Source of the DNA: Zopfochytrium polystomum
Lineage: Eukaryota; Chytridiomycota; Chytridiomycetes; Chytridiales; Chytridiaceae
NCBI GenBank assembly: GCA_025765615.1
Contig: JAIVFJ010000132.1
Location: 25,001-89,000 of the forward strand
Direction of reading: 5' to 3'
DNA: 64,000 bases
A program made the position numbers and the translations under genes. Positions 33,070 to 45,192 of the stretch are shown here, piece after piece; position 1 is the first letter of the stretch; each line of letters opens with the position of its first letter. Below the pieces are notes generated by a model. That model was not told the origin of the DNA. It did no database searches and saw only the letters and a program-made list of their open reading frames with translations.

Positions 33070-36000
33070 ATGGGGGTCGCAATGACGAAAAAAAAAAAAA
33101 TAATGTTCTGGCGTTTTGGGCGGACCTTGAATCGGAGATCGGAGCAAGCAGAGGAAACGAACCTCGTGCAGCAGGGCGCACAGTTTCCGGCGGATTCCAC
33201 CCGATCTGCAGAAGCGCCCTCTCCACCACCACCGCCAATCGCCCCCTTCCCGGATGGACAGGCAGCACCATCACCTGAGTTCCCACCCGCGCATGATCCC
33301 CTCTCTCAACCCGCCGCGCCAGGCGACAACAACGGCCCGAGTCTTTCAGTTGATCGCAGCCCGTCTGTTCTGCCATCAAGACAGCCCCCCGACGACCTCA
33401 TGCAAGGTGTCAGGAGCACTCAAGGACCTAATAGCACGGCTCAATTCAGAGAGGGAATCCAGAATTTCTTCAATCCACGGCGCACTGCAATTGTATCCAA
33501 TGCATCAGCCGTACCGATCGATAAGCCAGATACCTCCATCAGCACGGACTCTGGAGTTGACACACCTTCGTATTCCAACAGAGCGTCGTCAGTGTCTGTT
33601 TCCTCTATATCTACACTCAAGGATGCCGTAGGTTCAGATACTTTTCAAGAACGACGCCAACAACAGACTACAAGCCATCGAAGTTCAGTAGGATTGTTGA
33701 ATAATGCATCGTCCGCAAGGTCGTCAACCACAGTCCAAGTGGACACAAAAACACACGAGGATAGTTCCAACACAGCTCCCAGGAAACTACTGGAAGCAGC
33801 CGAAGTGAGAGGTATTTCAAGCAATTCGATCGGTGTATAGATATTGATTATTGGCGATTCGCGAAGACCTCAAAAGGAAGAGCATTACCGTTCAGGATCC
33901 CTTGGGCTCCATTGAGCTTTTGAAATCCCACGTCGCCGAGCAAATAGTGGCGACTCGAGCGACTCATGAGTCCGTTTGGCTTGATTCACTTAATATGCCT
34001 CTCGCCAACCTGCGCACTTTCGATCAGTGCGTGCACTTATTCAGCCGAAATGGGTTGTGTCCGTTTGAGCTGGTCGTCGCCGATATCGGCGAAGTCCCCA
34101 AGCCAGATGAAGTTCCTCCTGACGGATTTACGAGATCTGACCCTTTAATAAACGGAAAATCCCAATGGTGGAATCTAGAGACCGAACTGAAAGTGTTTCA
34201 AGGCAAGCATCACCAAATTAGTGAAAACTGAGAGGAGATTTGTTTCTAATCTGACACTTTCCGGTTAGGCAACTGCATTGTAAAGACTCTCACTCTGCCG
34301 ACACCCCCAACTTGTCTATTGTCGATTCGTGATGGATCATCGCCAGCACCGCAGAAACCCCCACCCAACGCATCATTGAGTCCACCAATTCTTGCACTTG
34401 CGAGCGGTCCTCATATTTACCTTTATCGGGATTGGGAGCCTTTAACAAAATTCACACTTCCGCCCGTCGAGCCAAGTTCCCAAGAGGCAGAAATTTGGTC
34501 TCAGCTTTTGGCTCCAGAGGCAGAAAGGGCAGCACAGGTTGCCGCTTCCGAAGGGCCGCTGGAGCAGGGTGCGGGAATGAACAGAGAGTTGGTGGCGGTG
34601 GCCTTGTCTGAACTCAAAGCGCTGAGGGAAACTGGGAACGTCGAGCTCACAATTCGCAGCCTCAGGCTTATGTCTCTGGAGGGTCTTCGAAACAACGCCC
34701 TATTCGAAGGCGCGGACTTCCCCACGGATGCTCAAGTGGATTTCGCACGAGCCATGGCTGAGAAGAAATTGCGAATTGAGGCGAGTGCCAGTCTATCCTC
34801 TCCACGCGCTCATAAGTCGAAATAGCCTGTTATTACCTGCGGCACAACCCTTGACCGAGTTGTGGGGGAATCTAAAATGGACTGCCTCGTTTTTGGTTCA
34901 GAAGAGAAGAGAGTCTACGTGATTAGCCCCCCAAACTACTCGATAATCGAACAGGTAGGCACTGACTGTTCAAATGGCTGTGATGAAACAATGCCAGTTT
35001 CAACTCTCCAGTCCGGTCGCTTTTGTTGGTGCCTCAGGATCATATGATACGCGTTTCACCATAATTGCTGCCTGCAGAGACGGGAGCTTGTACAGTCTCG
35101 AAGCGTCAGTGGCGAATCTTCCAATCACTGCTTACTTTTTATATCAGCGACAAGTGCAATCGACTGGTTCAGCTCGGGGCACCACCATGCGGTATGGTGG
35201 TATTCTCCAGTCATATTGTCGTCGGGTGCATCAACGCGAAAATTGAGTCCTTCAACCACCAGGTACAGCCCGATGAAACGTGCGCGAAAATTTGATCCTG
35301 CCAGGGCTCGCTCTTGTTTTCAATCAAACTCCCTGCCCGTATCAGTGTGATGAGCCCAGTCTTGCAGCAATGGTCAAATTGCCATGGGTTCCTCGTGGGT
35401 TTGCACAATAAGGAAATTCACATTTACAGATCGTCGGAGCTTATAAACATCCTCAGTATTCCGGTTCGTCATTCTACGAACATTCTTTTGGACTGAGCAA
35501 CGTCAAAAAGGAAGTCGCAGTGTCCGTCAAATTCGGACCGTTCGGTCTAGAGTCCGAGGCACTCGTCATTATCCTGGTGACTGGTGCGATGGTGGTCAAA
35601 ATTCTTCGCCGTCACGTGGATCTTTCGACGCCAGTGGTTCCCCATGCTGTTCGCCTTCCGCATTCCAATATCTCACTTCCAGTTCCGCGGCGAACGCGAC
35701 TATTTCTGGACATCGCAAAAAGGGAGCAGGAACAGCCTTATGGTATGTATCTGCACCAATTGCTGCTTCTTCTGATAGAAAGTGCGGTAGCAATCTTCAA
35801 TAAGTTTGAAAGCGATTTCGAGCGATTGAAAGGGCGCATAACAAAGTCTTTCCAGGAAGTAACCGAGAAGTCCTTGGATCCAACCGCACTGTCGCCTTCC
35901 ACTGCTCTATCCGTTGATATTCGAGTAAGTTACTAGAGCGAAATGGGTCTTGCATTGCTTAACAATCCCAGCTTGACGGCGTGGGTCCCACGTTTGTTCT

Positions 36001-36329
36001 ATCGGCACGTTTGCGGAATAATAGCGAAGCTTTTGTCCATAACTTGACCATACTAATACTATCGGGTGGTGGTTACCGTCTCGACAAGCCCACAATGCAT
36101 GTAAGTGGCAATATCGAGTCAACTCAGTTATTTAAGGCAATAAAAGGTTCCAATAATTTCACCGGGAGAAAGCTCTGTCAGAAAAACCTTTATTCGAAGG
36201 GCTATCGAGAAAGGTGATATTTATTGGAATGGCCCCATACGGCTTCTCGTTGTCCACTCCGACGTAAATAGCGAATCCGACCGATTGTGCAGGCTACTCT
36301 TTAGCACGAATGTCACTCCGCCGAAGTAA
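33070..36329 (+). CDS. BBS1: BBSome subunit BBS1
   Basis: Eleven exons (33070-33811, 33867-34202, 34269-34780, 34826-34954, 34998-35104, 35148-35262, 35305-35463, 35511-35742, 35779-35924, 35972-36100, 36147-36329) total 2790 nt, about 929 residues. BBS1 signatures run in order: WLDSLNMPLANLRTF and ELVVADIG, LALASGPHIYLYRDWEPL, DCLVFGSEEKRVYV, AACRDGSLYSLE, HIVVGCINAKIESF, GFLVGLHNKEIHIYR, MVVKILRR, VPRRTRLFLDI and GVGPTFVLSARLRN. It is a beta-propeller plus GAE-type subunit of the complex that moves membrane proteins in and out of cilia, so its presence implies a flagellated stage. The first 250 residues are a Ser/Pro-rich extension absent from animal BBS1. Introns 2 and 3 appear to be GC-AG (donors 34203 and 34781). 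Confidence 0.92.
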
Positions 36330-36402
36330 ATATGTAACAAAAGATCAAAAACTATTTGCTTTCGCAAATCTGCATTGTTCGCCTCCATTCCTGCCTTTAA
36401 CT

Positions 36403-37615
36403 TCATATCCGTAAAAGCCCACTCTCAATTTTTTTGCACCATCCTCCAATTTGAAGATCGATGCCCATTACTGTTATTCTCACCCAGACTCCCTCATACT
36501 TCTTCCGGATTTCATCGTCATCTCCCAGCGGGGTCCATGTGTGCCGCCCGAAGGCCCAATTTATAATGCCAAGTCCCGCGTCCAAAGTCCGTATGACGCC
36601 CTTGACACGATAGATAGGCCCAGTGGACGGAGCCGAGCTTCCTGGTGACGCGGGCGACAGCGATTCTAGGAAGGCTGTGAGTGACGCCAGGGTGTGCTGC
36701 GAAACCGGTTTGCTTGGCAGTTCAGCACCTTCCACAACTTCACTACGCTCGCAATGGCATCGACTTGAGTGCACGTGGCCGGGCTGCTCGCGTGGGTAGA
36801 GTACTTCAAATACTTCCACCTCGTCATGGTGAGCCCGCTCAGCATCTGACGATGGCGCTGCTCCAAGCGCGGTCTTGCCGTCGGATAATTGGAAAAGCTT
36901 CGTATCAATGCCGAAAACTACATCTGGAGAGACCCCTCTCGTGCCCTCGCATTTCAGTTTAGGGGTGTCTTCGTTGAGCTCGTAAACGTGATCAAGAACT
37001 AGATCCAGTTGTCTCTCAGATACAAGCTCATGCTTGTTCAAAAGAATCACGTCGGTATACTTGGCCTGCATCTTCGCCGTGTAGGACGTGTCCTCGTAGC
37101 CCGTGAAATTCATGCAGTCAACAACTGTTACGATTCCATCAAGAGTGAAACCGTCGTCTGCCATTTGGCGGATTTGCCACGCAATCGGAGCTAGAAACAT
37201 AGTTTGTCAGACAGGCATGCAACCCACCCACAACGCGTATGTCTGGCTGACCCGGAAATGCCGAGCCAGAGGTCTCGATGATGATTCTATCCGGTTGGTA
37301 CTTGTCTCTGATCTCCAGCAGTGCGGTCTTCATCTGACCGACGAGGACGCAGCAGAGACATCCATTCAGCATTTCGGCGACGCCAGCGAGGGCGCTCCCG
37401 CCGTCCTCGTTGGAGCGAGACTGAGCGGCGACGAGCTCCGAGTCGATCTTCACGTCGCCGAACTCGTTCTTGAGCACCACGGCCTTGTATCCGCGCGGCA
37501 GGCGCTGCAGCATGGAGAGGATGATCGTCGTTTTGCCCGACCCGAGGAAGCCCGTCAGGACTGTGACGGGGATGGCCGGGTTGCGCAGCGGTGTCGGCGA
37601 GGACAGATTGGCCAT
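36403..37615 (-). CDS. ZNG1: CobW/COG0523 G3E-family GTPase, ZNG1-type zinc metallochaperone
   Basis: Two exons (37615-37252, 37190-36403) give 383 residues. The Walker A loop is VLTGFLGSGKTTI near the N-terminus; the metal-binding CxCC motif is NGCLCCVL; the switch/Walker B region includes LKNEFGDV and IIIETSGSA; the base-recognition motif is LLNKHELV. A His/Cys/Glu-rich segment (HVHSSRCHCE) precedes the C-terminal CobW_C domain with GVIRTLDAG and WAFGRHTWTP. By family knowledge ZNG1/CBWD proteins deliver zinc to methionine aminopeptidase 1 using GTP. Assignment to ZNG1 rather than another COG0523 branch is an inference from the eukaryotic context. It converges with BBS1 (73 bp between stops) and diverges from the RGS gene. 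Confidence 0.9.
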
Positions 37616-37903
37616 CGCTGTCTGTTTGTCAGTCTGATTAATGTTCGATGGTCTGTCTGCCTGTCTGCCTGTCAAGCGGCGCCACAGAGATGAGAAATCT
37701 GGATGCACGCACCGCATATGCGAGCTTCTCGCGTGCGCGGCGCGTCGACTCAACCCAACCCAACGCCAACCCCAACCCAACGCGCCACGCACGCGAAGCG
37801 CGTGCAGAGACACCCACCCACCCCACCTACCCAAGAGGAAATAAGAGCAAGAACAAAGAACAGCAAGAAAAGATTGAGCGTCTAAAGAAACGAAAGTAGG
37901 CCG
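37616..37903. promoter_or_regulatory. Bidirectional promoter between ZNG1 and the RGS gene
   Basis: 288 bp separate two divergent start codons. It holds a CTGC/CTGT-type short repeat near 37655-37675 and repeated CAACCC/CCAACC blocks at about 37750-37790. No TATA box is obvious. Open frames across it are low complexity. Confidence 0.4.
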
Positions 37904-40900
37904 ATGGACGACGACGCGCTCAAGCCTGCTGCTCACGCCGCTTCCACGACCCCCCAAGCCGCCCGCAACCCCGCCGCCGCCGCCGCGTGGCAGCGCGAGC
38001 AACGGAACGAGAAGGACATCAGTTCTGTGCTCAACAGTGAGTCCCCGTTCGACCTTCTCAGCACGAGCCAGATCGGGCGCGATCACGTCCACCACCGCAG
38101 CCACAGCTTCAGTGGTTGTGGCCTCACGAAAGAAGGTCAAGATGGTAGTGTTGGCAGACGCGGGAATGGCACGCTCGTTGCAGGCTCGCGCCTTTCGTGC
38201 CAAATGCCCCTCCCTGACGACTGGGATGTGGGAAGCGTGCGACAATCGCTTAAACACAAATTAAGCGACAGCAAGGACGCTCTTGCCGACGATTTCTTGA
38301 ACAAGTCCGCCGAGGATATCATTAAAAGGTTCCGGTGGCTAAGGGCCTTGAGTAAAAGACACGAACGTATCACCGAACGATTGGAGGATTATTGGAGAAT
38401 CAAAGTGCAAGTGGACAGCCCCAAAATATCATTCTTTGTCGTGGCGAATAAATGGATTACGATCAACCAGCTCACTCACCAGATCGAAGCAGAGTAGGTC
38501 TTTCACTCTTTGAATCGAATATCCTTAAGACTATTTGGTAGATACGCGTTCAAGTTTCTACTGCCGCGACAGGGCGAAAATGGCGAATATGAAGTTGACC
38601 CGTCAACCTCCGAGAGAACGCCTCTGCAATGCGGATTGCTGCAAGACAAGAACATGTGTCCTTTGCGCTTTGATGAGACTTTGGAAAGTGTCCTGGATTT
38701 TGACGAAACAGTGTATGCGATGAATGTATTTTCAGGTGATCAATCAGTCAATGGGCCAACATTCATTAATCTTTGTCAACCAGATATTTTTCAGTTTACA
38801 TCGCATTCCCCATCAGCAGCAGTATCTGTTAAAGTCGCGGACACAGCAGATGTTTCTGAATCGGAGCACCCTGTGGTGAAGATATTGCAAGAAAACTCTA
38901 CCTTGCTGCGAGAAGCCGCCGAAAGCCTACCAGAGTCGCACGATGAAAACAGCCTTGAGGCCGTTACTGATGAAACTGAAAACTTGCTGAAGGAGCCCAG
39001 CGAATTACTCTCGGTTCCTTCGGAACGAGCTGGCGGAAGCCGCAGGGTGTCACAGCTGAGGCGACGACAGCGGGGATCACAATGTACCACTTTCCGCCCC
39101 ATTTCCATGACGGATCCAGCAGCAACTCTGGATGATAGATTCCGCGCCATGTTTCGAAACAAGATGTATTTGCAGTGCTTCCAAGAGTTCTGCGCTCATG
39201 ACCGATCTGTCGAGAATCTCCTCTATTGGCTCGAGGTGGAAATCCTTCAGAGTTGTCCACCCCACCTGCAGCTGCAATATGGGCAATATGTTTACTACCT
39301 ATACCTTGCTCCTAGCGCTCCGCTGAGGATTAACGTGGTTGGAGAGGTCCTTGATGACGCCACGTGTCCGGTGGAAGGGAAAAGGTTCGACGGAATAATG
39401 TTCGACGAGGCACAACAGCATGTCTATGCCAGCTTGAAAGGGCACTCATTTACCAAATTTGAGAGAAGTCGATTCTTTGCAGGATTCATGGACCAGAAGG
39501 AGCAGAGTAAGAAGCGCTTTTTTTTTCTGAAGCTCTAATACTTTCGTTTGAGATGATCAAAATTACAGGGCTGCCAAAATGACGAGATCTTTCTTTGAGG
39601 AGCTGCAGCCCAGTATGGAACTACGCCTTAGTCTCCTAAATTCCTTCGGCGAAAACTCGAAGGCGCCATTTGCAACAGAAGAAAGAGAGAAGGCGCTTAA
39701 TTGCTTGATTCAGTCGCTGTTCCCAGACTCGAAAAGCCTTCCACTGAAGAGCTATTTTGCGACAGTCGAAAGGGGAGCAGGTGCCGATCGTCGTAAGAGG
39801 ATTCAGAAGGAAAAGAAAATCTCCAAGTTCTTTGGAGAGAGGCCAAGTTATGATCAATTGCAGGGACAGCAGCTGCGGATACTCTTGACTCTTCCAACTA
39901 GCGAATCGTCCTCGGAAGAATCTCTTCAGCAGAGGGAAAGCACCAACCCCGAGCTTGTGGCACGTCGACGAAGGCTTGAGAAGCTTAACGGGTTTTTTGG
40001 GCAAAATTTGGGCAATATTGAACTCGCCAGAGGGAACAATCCCGCTCCACCTGTGCGAGTTGAAACGCCTGAAGCAAATTACTTCTCTGGCACCAGAAAC
40101 GATCTTGATCCAGAGGAGAAGAGAAGACTGGCAAAGCAAGCAAAGAAGCTTGCTCTATTAATGGGTGACGCCTCAGTGTCGGCGTACCTGCCGACCACGA
40201 GTCCGAAGGAAAAGCCTGAAGTTCTGTTTGACGAGGGCGACCTGGAGCGCAGAGTCGGAAAAGAAATCGACGAATTCTTGGACGGCCTGCTCAGCGACGG
40301 CGAACAAGACATCGACAACAAGCGGCACGTGAGACGAAAGAAGCTCTCGAAGCTTTCGGCGATTCTCGGGGAAACCCGGGGAGCCGTTGAGACTGCGGAA
40401 GTTCAGGAAAGTCGCAAAGGCCAAGAAGTTGCCGCGTCGAACAAGCCGCTCTCAGACGAGGAACGACAGCAGCAAATGCGCAGGGCGATCAAACTTGAAA
40501 AAATGATGGGGCAAGTGGTCCCAGCCAAAATGCTGGGACGTCGAAAATCTGTCGAGGGCTTGGACCTGTCGGAAGAGGTCGTGGTGACTGAAGAACAGCC
40601 GAAGAGGGACGGCATTCGCGAAGTTCCACCTACTTCAGTACCACAAGTGCTTGAAGGTCCTCAAAGTGACACAATGGACAAGGACGGCGGAGATTTTTGT
40701 GAAAGCACTGATCGCCTGGGTCTGCCGGTATCCCGCCAAAGTGTGGCCACATTTCGCCATCGAGCGAATATTCGCCGCATCAGCGTTTTGCTATCCGATA
40801 ACAGGATTGACAAAGCGGTCGACTTGATGGACAAGATGATGGACGCAGACTTGGACTCACCCACAGAAGCAGGGCAGCTGCAGAAATCGCAAAGGCAGAA

Positions 40901-41165
40901 AAAGCTGCTCAAGCTTCACAAATTTTTCGGAAATAAGCTTGATGCTGCTCAGTTGTTCGAGCAGAACATTGTGAGAAATCTTGCACAAATGATTGAAGAT
41001 GAAGTTGTGGATCCGCTGGAATTGGCTGCACTGCGACATGACCTGGACGAGCTTAGAGACAAGGTGCAGTGCAGAAAAAGCGATCTGAACGAGGAACTTC
41101 AACGAAGGGCTCTGAAGGAGGCTCATGAACTGACGGCTAGAGAACGCGATTGGCCAGCATCATGA
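37904..41165 (+). CDS. RGS-domain protein with repeated KLxxFFG motifs
   Basis: Three exons (37904-38493, 38542-39506, 39553-41165) give about 1055 residues. An Ala-rich N-terminus is followed by a region (residues about 160-270) that looks like a ubiquitin-like or Ras-binding fold. An RGS-type helical domain runs from FRAMFRNKMYLQCFQEFCAH through LLYWLEVEILQ to FFAGFMDQKEQ. The C-terminal half carries at least six copies of a short basic motif of the form K/R-K-x-x-K-L-x-x-F/M-x-G, e.g. KKISKFFGE, RRLEKLNGFFGQ, KKLALLMGD, KKLSKLSAILGE, IKLEKMMGQ and KKLLKLHKFFGN, separated by acidic disordered linkers. RGS domains speed GTP hydrolysis by G-alpha proteins. The repeats suggest an array of binding sites, which is inference. 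I do not know a named orthologue. Confidence 0.85.
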
Positions 41166-41556
41166 CCTGGTGCCTCCAAAACATTTTTTTTGCGCGCTGG
41201 AAAAGTGCTCGCATAACTTTATTTCGCATCAAAGAAGGGGGTTAAAGCACTCGTCGAAATGGTTGTGAATAAAACAAATTAGCAATGCCGACCGCGTTGC
41301 ACGAATCGATTGGTTACAATACGGTGCGCCTTCCTCAACTGCGGCTGTAACCAAACAGAGTCGAGGTGAAGCTGAGTCTCATAGCCGGACCGCTTCCGAC
41401 TAAGATATCTCAATGAAAACACAATGAAGACGATGGGAGGTCCAACCACACTGTATTCGAATGAGCCATTCGGTCAACTTTCCTTCGCAAAGGTCCATTT
41501 GTGTCCCCCAGCACCATAGAGCGAAAAAAAAAAACCAATGTCAACCATGTCGTAAT
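41166..41556. other. Convergent 3' flanks, no gene seen
   Basis: 391 bp between the stops of two convergent genes. AT-rich stretches fit 3' untranslated regions. No RNA gene, repeat or coding signal is recognised. Confidence 0.5.
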
Positions 41557-44500
41557 CTACGCGAGGTCTTTCCAGTGTTTGATGCTTTGAGGATAGTGTG
41601 GCTCATGCTCTTCTACGTCGAAAAAGTCTCTGGCGAAACCAAGCTTATTCAAAAAGTTCGCGGCTCCCTCGGCGATGTGGAGCATTCGGCCCTCGCCGAT
41701 TCCAACTTCAATAGGGTCGATCACATTACAGAAAGAGACGTGGTTACTCGCCGATCCAGTCAGGACGGCCTGAGCAGTGTCGCGCCACCAGCAATGTAGA
41801 GAGCGAACCATCCACAAGTAGTTGAACGAATCTTAAAATTTACAGTAGCGTTAATCAGCTGAAATGAGTGAAGAAGCGGGGTACAAACAGGCCGTGGGGT
41901 TCGGTCCTTCGAGACCAGTCCAGCCAGCAATGCGATCAGCAGGAACGCGGCTAACAGGGAAGTGCCCGTTAGTAGTAGTTTAAGGGAAAAGGATGTCAAA
42001 TGTGCTCTTACTATCGTTTTTCACGTCGAGCAACGATAACAGAAGCCTCTTTGATGCATTGCACAGCTTTCTTCGCACATTCGAAGTTGTTTTTGTCCTT
42101 AATGTGGGCAGCAATGTGCTCGTAGAGATAGCGAACTTGCCTCGACCTCAAGGCAGTCATTTCAGCTGGCAAAAAGTGTTTGTTAGGCTGCGATCAAAGG
42201 TTCAAATTACCCACCTGCATCCGCAATGTCATCCCAGAGGTCCTTAGTGTGCGCGGGCACTTTATCAGCTAGGGTCTTGGTGCGTGCCGCAAGCGCAGTG
42301 AAGGAGATATCCATCGCTTCCAACAAAGGTGCAACATTGGTCTTATACTCCGTCATAGGGTCCATTTTTCCGCGAATAAGATTCGTTGCCTGAGCAAACC
42401 ATTTGGATCCCAGCTTAAGTTCAATAAGCCCAAGACGGTCGGGTTGAGTCATCTTGCCCACGAGTTTTGACACGTCGTCCCAAGTATCTTATGTGGAAGG
42501 AAACGATTAGAAATGTTATCCAACTGTTCAACGGTTCCGCACAGTGAAGTACCCCATCCTTCCAAGTAAGCATGACCGTTCCTTCGGTTGACATCCTCTG
42601 GAGCTGGCTGGTCACCAATCTTGCCATCGATAAGTAAGTCTTTTTGCACACAGCACCAATCCGCAAGAAGTTCATTAGCCTCATTACGGAGGGTCGGCTC
42701 AAGGTGTCGGGTAAGAGGCGAAAAGGCGGCAATCAGTCCGTCGCGCGGTGATTTCTTTCCAGCTTCAAGCTGTGGGTTCCATGCAGCGCGCGCTGCGATT
42801 GAGTCGTTCAGCCAGTATCCCCATTCCCAACCCGAACTGAAAATAAGCTGGCCATCCATGCGAGTTTTAGAGCTGGAGGACTCCTCGTCACTGGCGAGCA
42901 GCTGCAAGTCGTGAAGTCGGCGATCCGCGTACAAAGGCAGGAAAAGGGGAAGATCGATATCGACAGATACCCAGTAGGATGTTTCTGGGTAGTAGACCAC
43001 GGATCGCTCGTTTTGTTCGCGTTCCCACCCCAAATATTCCCGGATGTACTTGAAGTCTTTGTTGCCGTAAGTTGGCGCCGCTGCAAAAGGTCGAAGTTAA
43101 ATTACTGCAAATGGTAAGCAATGAATCTTACGATCGTCCAACGAGTATGTCTCGACAGTGTGCGGAAGCACTCCCATAGATGGGCTTGCAAAATGGGGCA
43201 GCATATTGTAGTTAATATCTTTGCCAGTGCGAGGATCAACAAAGCCTTTCGCGAACTGTCCCGTTGAACAATGGACTTTGATGTGCATTTGAACGCCGTA
43301 TTTTTCGGCAGCGTAGTCGGACGTTGCATTAATCCAATCAAGCATTGTTTGCGCAGACGTGTGCGTGAACTCAGAGGTTCCATTCTAGATGGAGGATCAG
43401 GCGCATTAGAATCAACGGCCAGGACTGCAAAACCGTTACCTCGGTCCCCAAAAAGTCGAAGCCAGCCTTCATGACCCAGTCCAGTGACTCGTGAATCTCC
43501 GCCTTTTCTGCGTCAAGATGATTTGCTTTTCCGGTGCCATTTTTCAAAAGACGGAAAGAATGCTGCTGCGCAAACGCGATTGGCACGTCCACACCAACCG
43601 CGACACCAAAAGAATGTCCAACATCAACAATCTTCTTCAGTCGGTCGGCACGAACATCGGAGCGAGCGAAGTCGGCCCAGCGGCCGGATTCCAGCAAAGC
43701 CCATTCAACACCATTTTGGCGATTGGCGATGAGCCACTCACAATAAGAAGCCCACTCGGGGATCTGAGACTCCCAGCCTGCCTGGTCGCGGACACCTTCG
43801 GGGCCGAAACCCTCCAAAAACGGAGTAATCTCCAATGGGTGTTGAGTATGGTAGTGAATTGCGCGCATCTGCGTCCAACGTGGGCAGTCCGAGTAATTCA
43901 GTTGGCCGTTCGGTGGGATGACGGGTATGGAATGGGGAATGGTGGGTTCCAAGGGATGCAAGAATGCAAACCCAAGATCCTCGAGAGCGGCTAGCAGCCA
44001 CCTGAATCAGGGTCCTATGTTCGGCGGAAAAAAGACACTCTAGCTCACCGTAAACACCGTAAGCAAGCCCACGATTTCCGTGGGTCCAGGGACGCGGTGA
44101 GCGCTTGCTCTTGGGTTTCGGAATGTCTTTCCAGTTCGCTCCCTCAATGGCGATGGCGGTGGCACCGCCAGCAAGACGAGTAGACCTCACAATGAACCCT
44201 TCCGGGGTCAGCTTGCTTGCCTCGTCGCTCGAAATGATTTTACGCGTGAGCGGATTCGGGCCAACGGAGAAAATAAGCGTCGAGGAGGGCTCATGATCGA
44301 AAGCGTTCGCAGGGGCGCCAGCGTCCAGGGCGCTTGCGGCAGCCACTCCGGCTTTGGATAGCAGGAATTGCAGGCGAAGCGGGATAGACGACGGCAGGGC
44401 GGTGCCGTCAGAAGCGCAGAGCGCACGGTCGTCGTGAAGCACAACAGCCTTCGTGTAGGAGGGCAGGGTAGAGGGCGGCGTGGTGGCGGAGTACGCCGAG

Positions 44501-44559
44501 GACGCGTGCGACGGGGAGGCCCTGGCGCCGACAAGACGAGAAACCCACTCGGCAGCCAT
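41557..44559 (-). CDS. Large conserved-looking protein of unknown function, possibly glycoside-hydrolase-like
   Basis: Eight exons (44559-44049, 43990-43440, 43384-43132, 43080-42553, 42487-42215, 42165-42012, 41950-41889, 41831-41557) total 2607 nt, about 868 residues, all joins canonical GT-AG and in frame. I do not recognise the family. The segment LAYGVYAALEDLGFAFLHPLEP recalls the small alpha/beta domain preceding the barrel in GH20/GH67-type enzymes. Downstream are aromatic-rich stretches (RAIHYHTQHPLE, YPETSYWVSVDIDLPLFLP, SSGWEWGYWLND) and a C-terminal block GLEGPNPTAYSFNYLWMVRSLH. Asp/Glu/Trp density fits a carbohydrate-active barrel, but no catalytic pair can be named. No signal peptide is seen at the ATG, so it may be cytosolic. 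Confidence is high for the gene, low for function. Confidence 0.85.
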
Positions 44560-44650
44560 CTTTTGGTTGTCTTTTGCGTGTGGGTGGGTCTGGTTGGGAT
44601 GCTTTGAGGTATTTATACAATTTTCTCTGTTTGGGAAGGGCGAATATTTG

Positions 44651-44737
44651 TCTCTCTCTCTCTCTCTCTCCCATGTGTGGCGCTTTTTTCTGTTTTTTTT
44701 TCTCCAAATTGATGTCCTTGTCTGCCTGTCGTTCCTT

Positions 44738-44784
<47 letters not shown>
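44651..44784. repeat. (CT)n microsatellites upstream of the unknown large gene
   Basis: (TC)10 at 44651-44670 and an interrupted (CT)n tract at about 44742-44784, both within 230 bp upstream of the minus-strand start at 44559. On that gene's coding strand they read (GA)n. Confidence 0.95.
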
Positions 44785-45192
44785 GCTGCTCTCTTGATGC
44801 AACCCTCTGTCGAAGAAAGAGACCAATGGCCTTCATCCTCACCTTAAGTCAGGTGACTTCGAAAATTACTGTGAGTGACAAGGGAGTGTGTCGATCCTAT
44901 GTGGCCCAGCGAAGATTCAAGAAACTCTTTCTTGAGGAAAAGGTGAGCGATGCATGCACTCGCACGCAGATGTCTCCCACCCCCCTCGGAGCGATGGTGA
45001 GCCTGAGAGTCTGGATCCTGCACCCGCAAACACGGATGTGGAGGTCCGCGCAATCGCAACCGCTGTGGGCGGAAATACAGACGTCGCAGCCTCAGTCTTT
45101 AGCAAGGGGCACTCTCCCACCAGCAACAGCAAGGCTGCAGGCGCAAAAGGCGGCGCATCGTCGAGGTGCCTCCTTTTCATTATTGGCACTTT

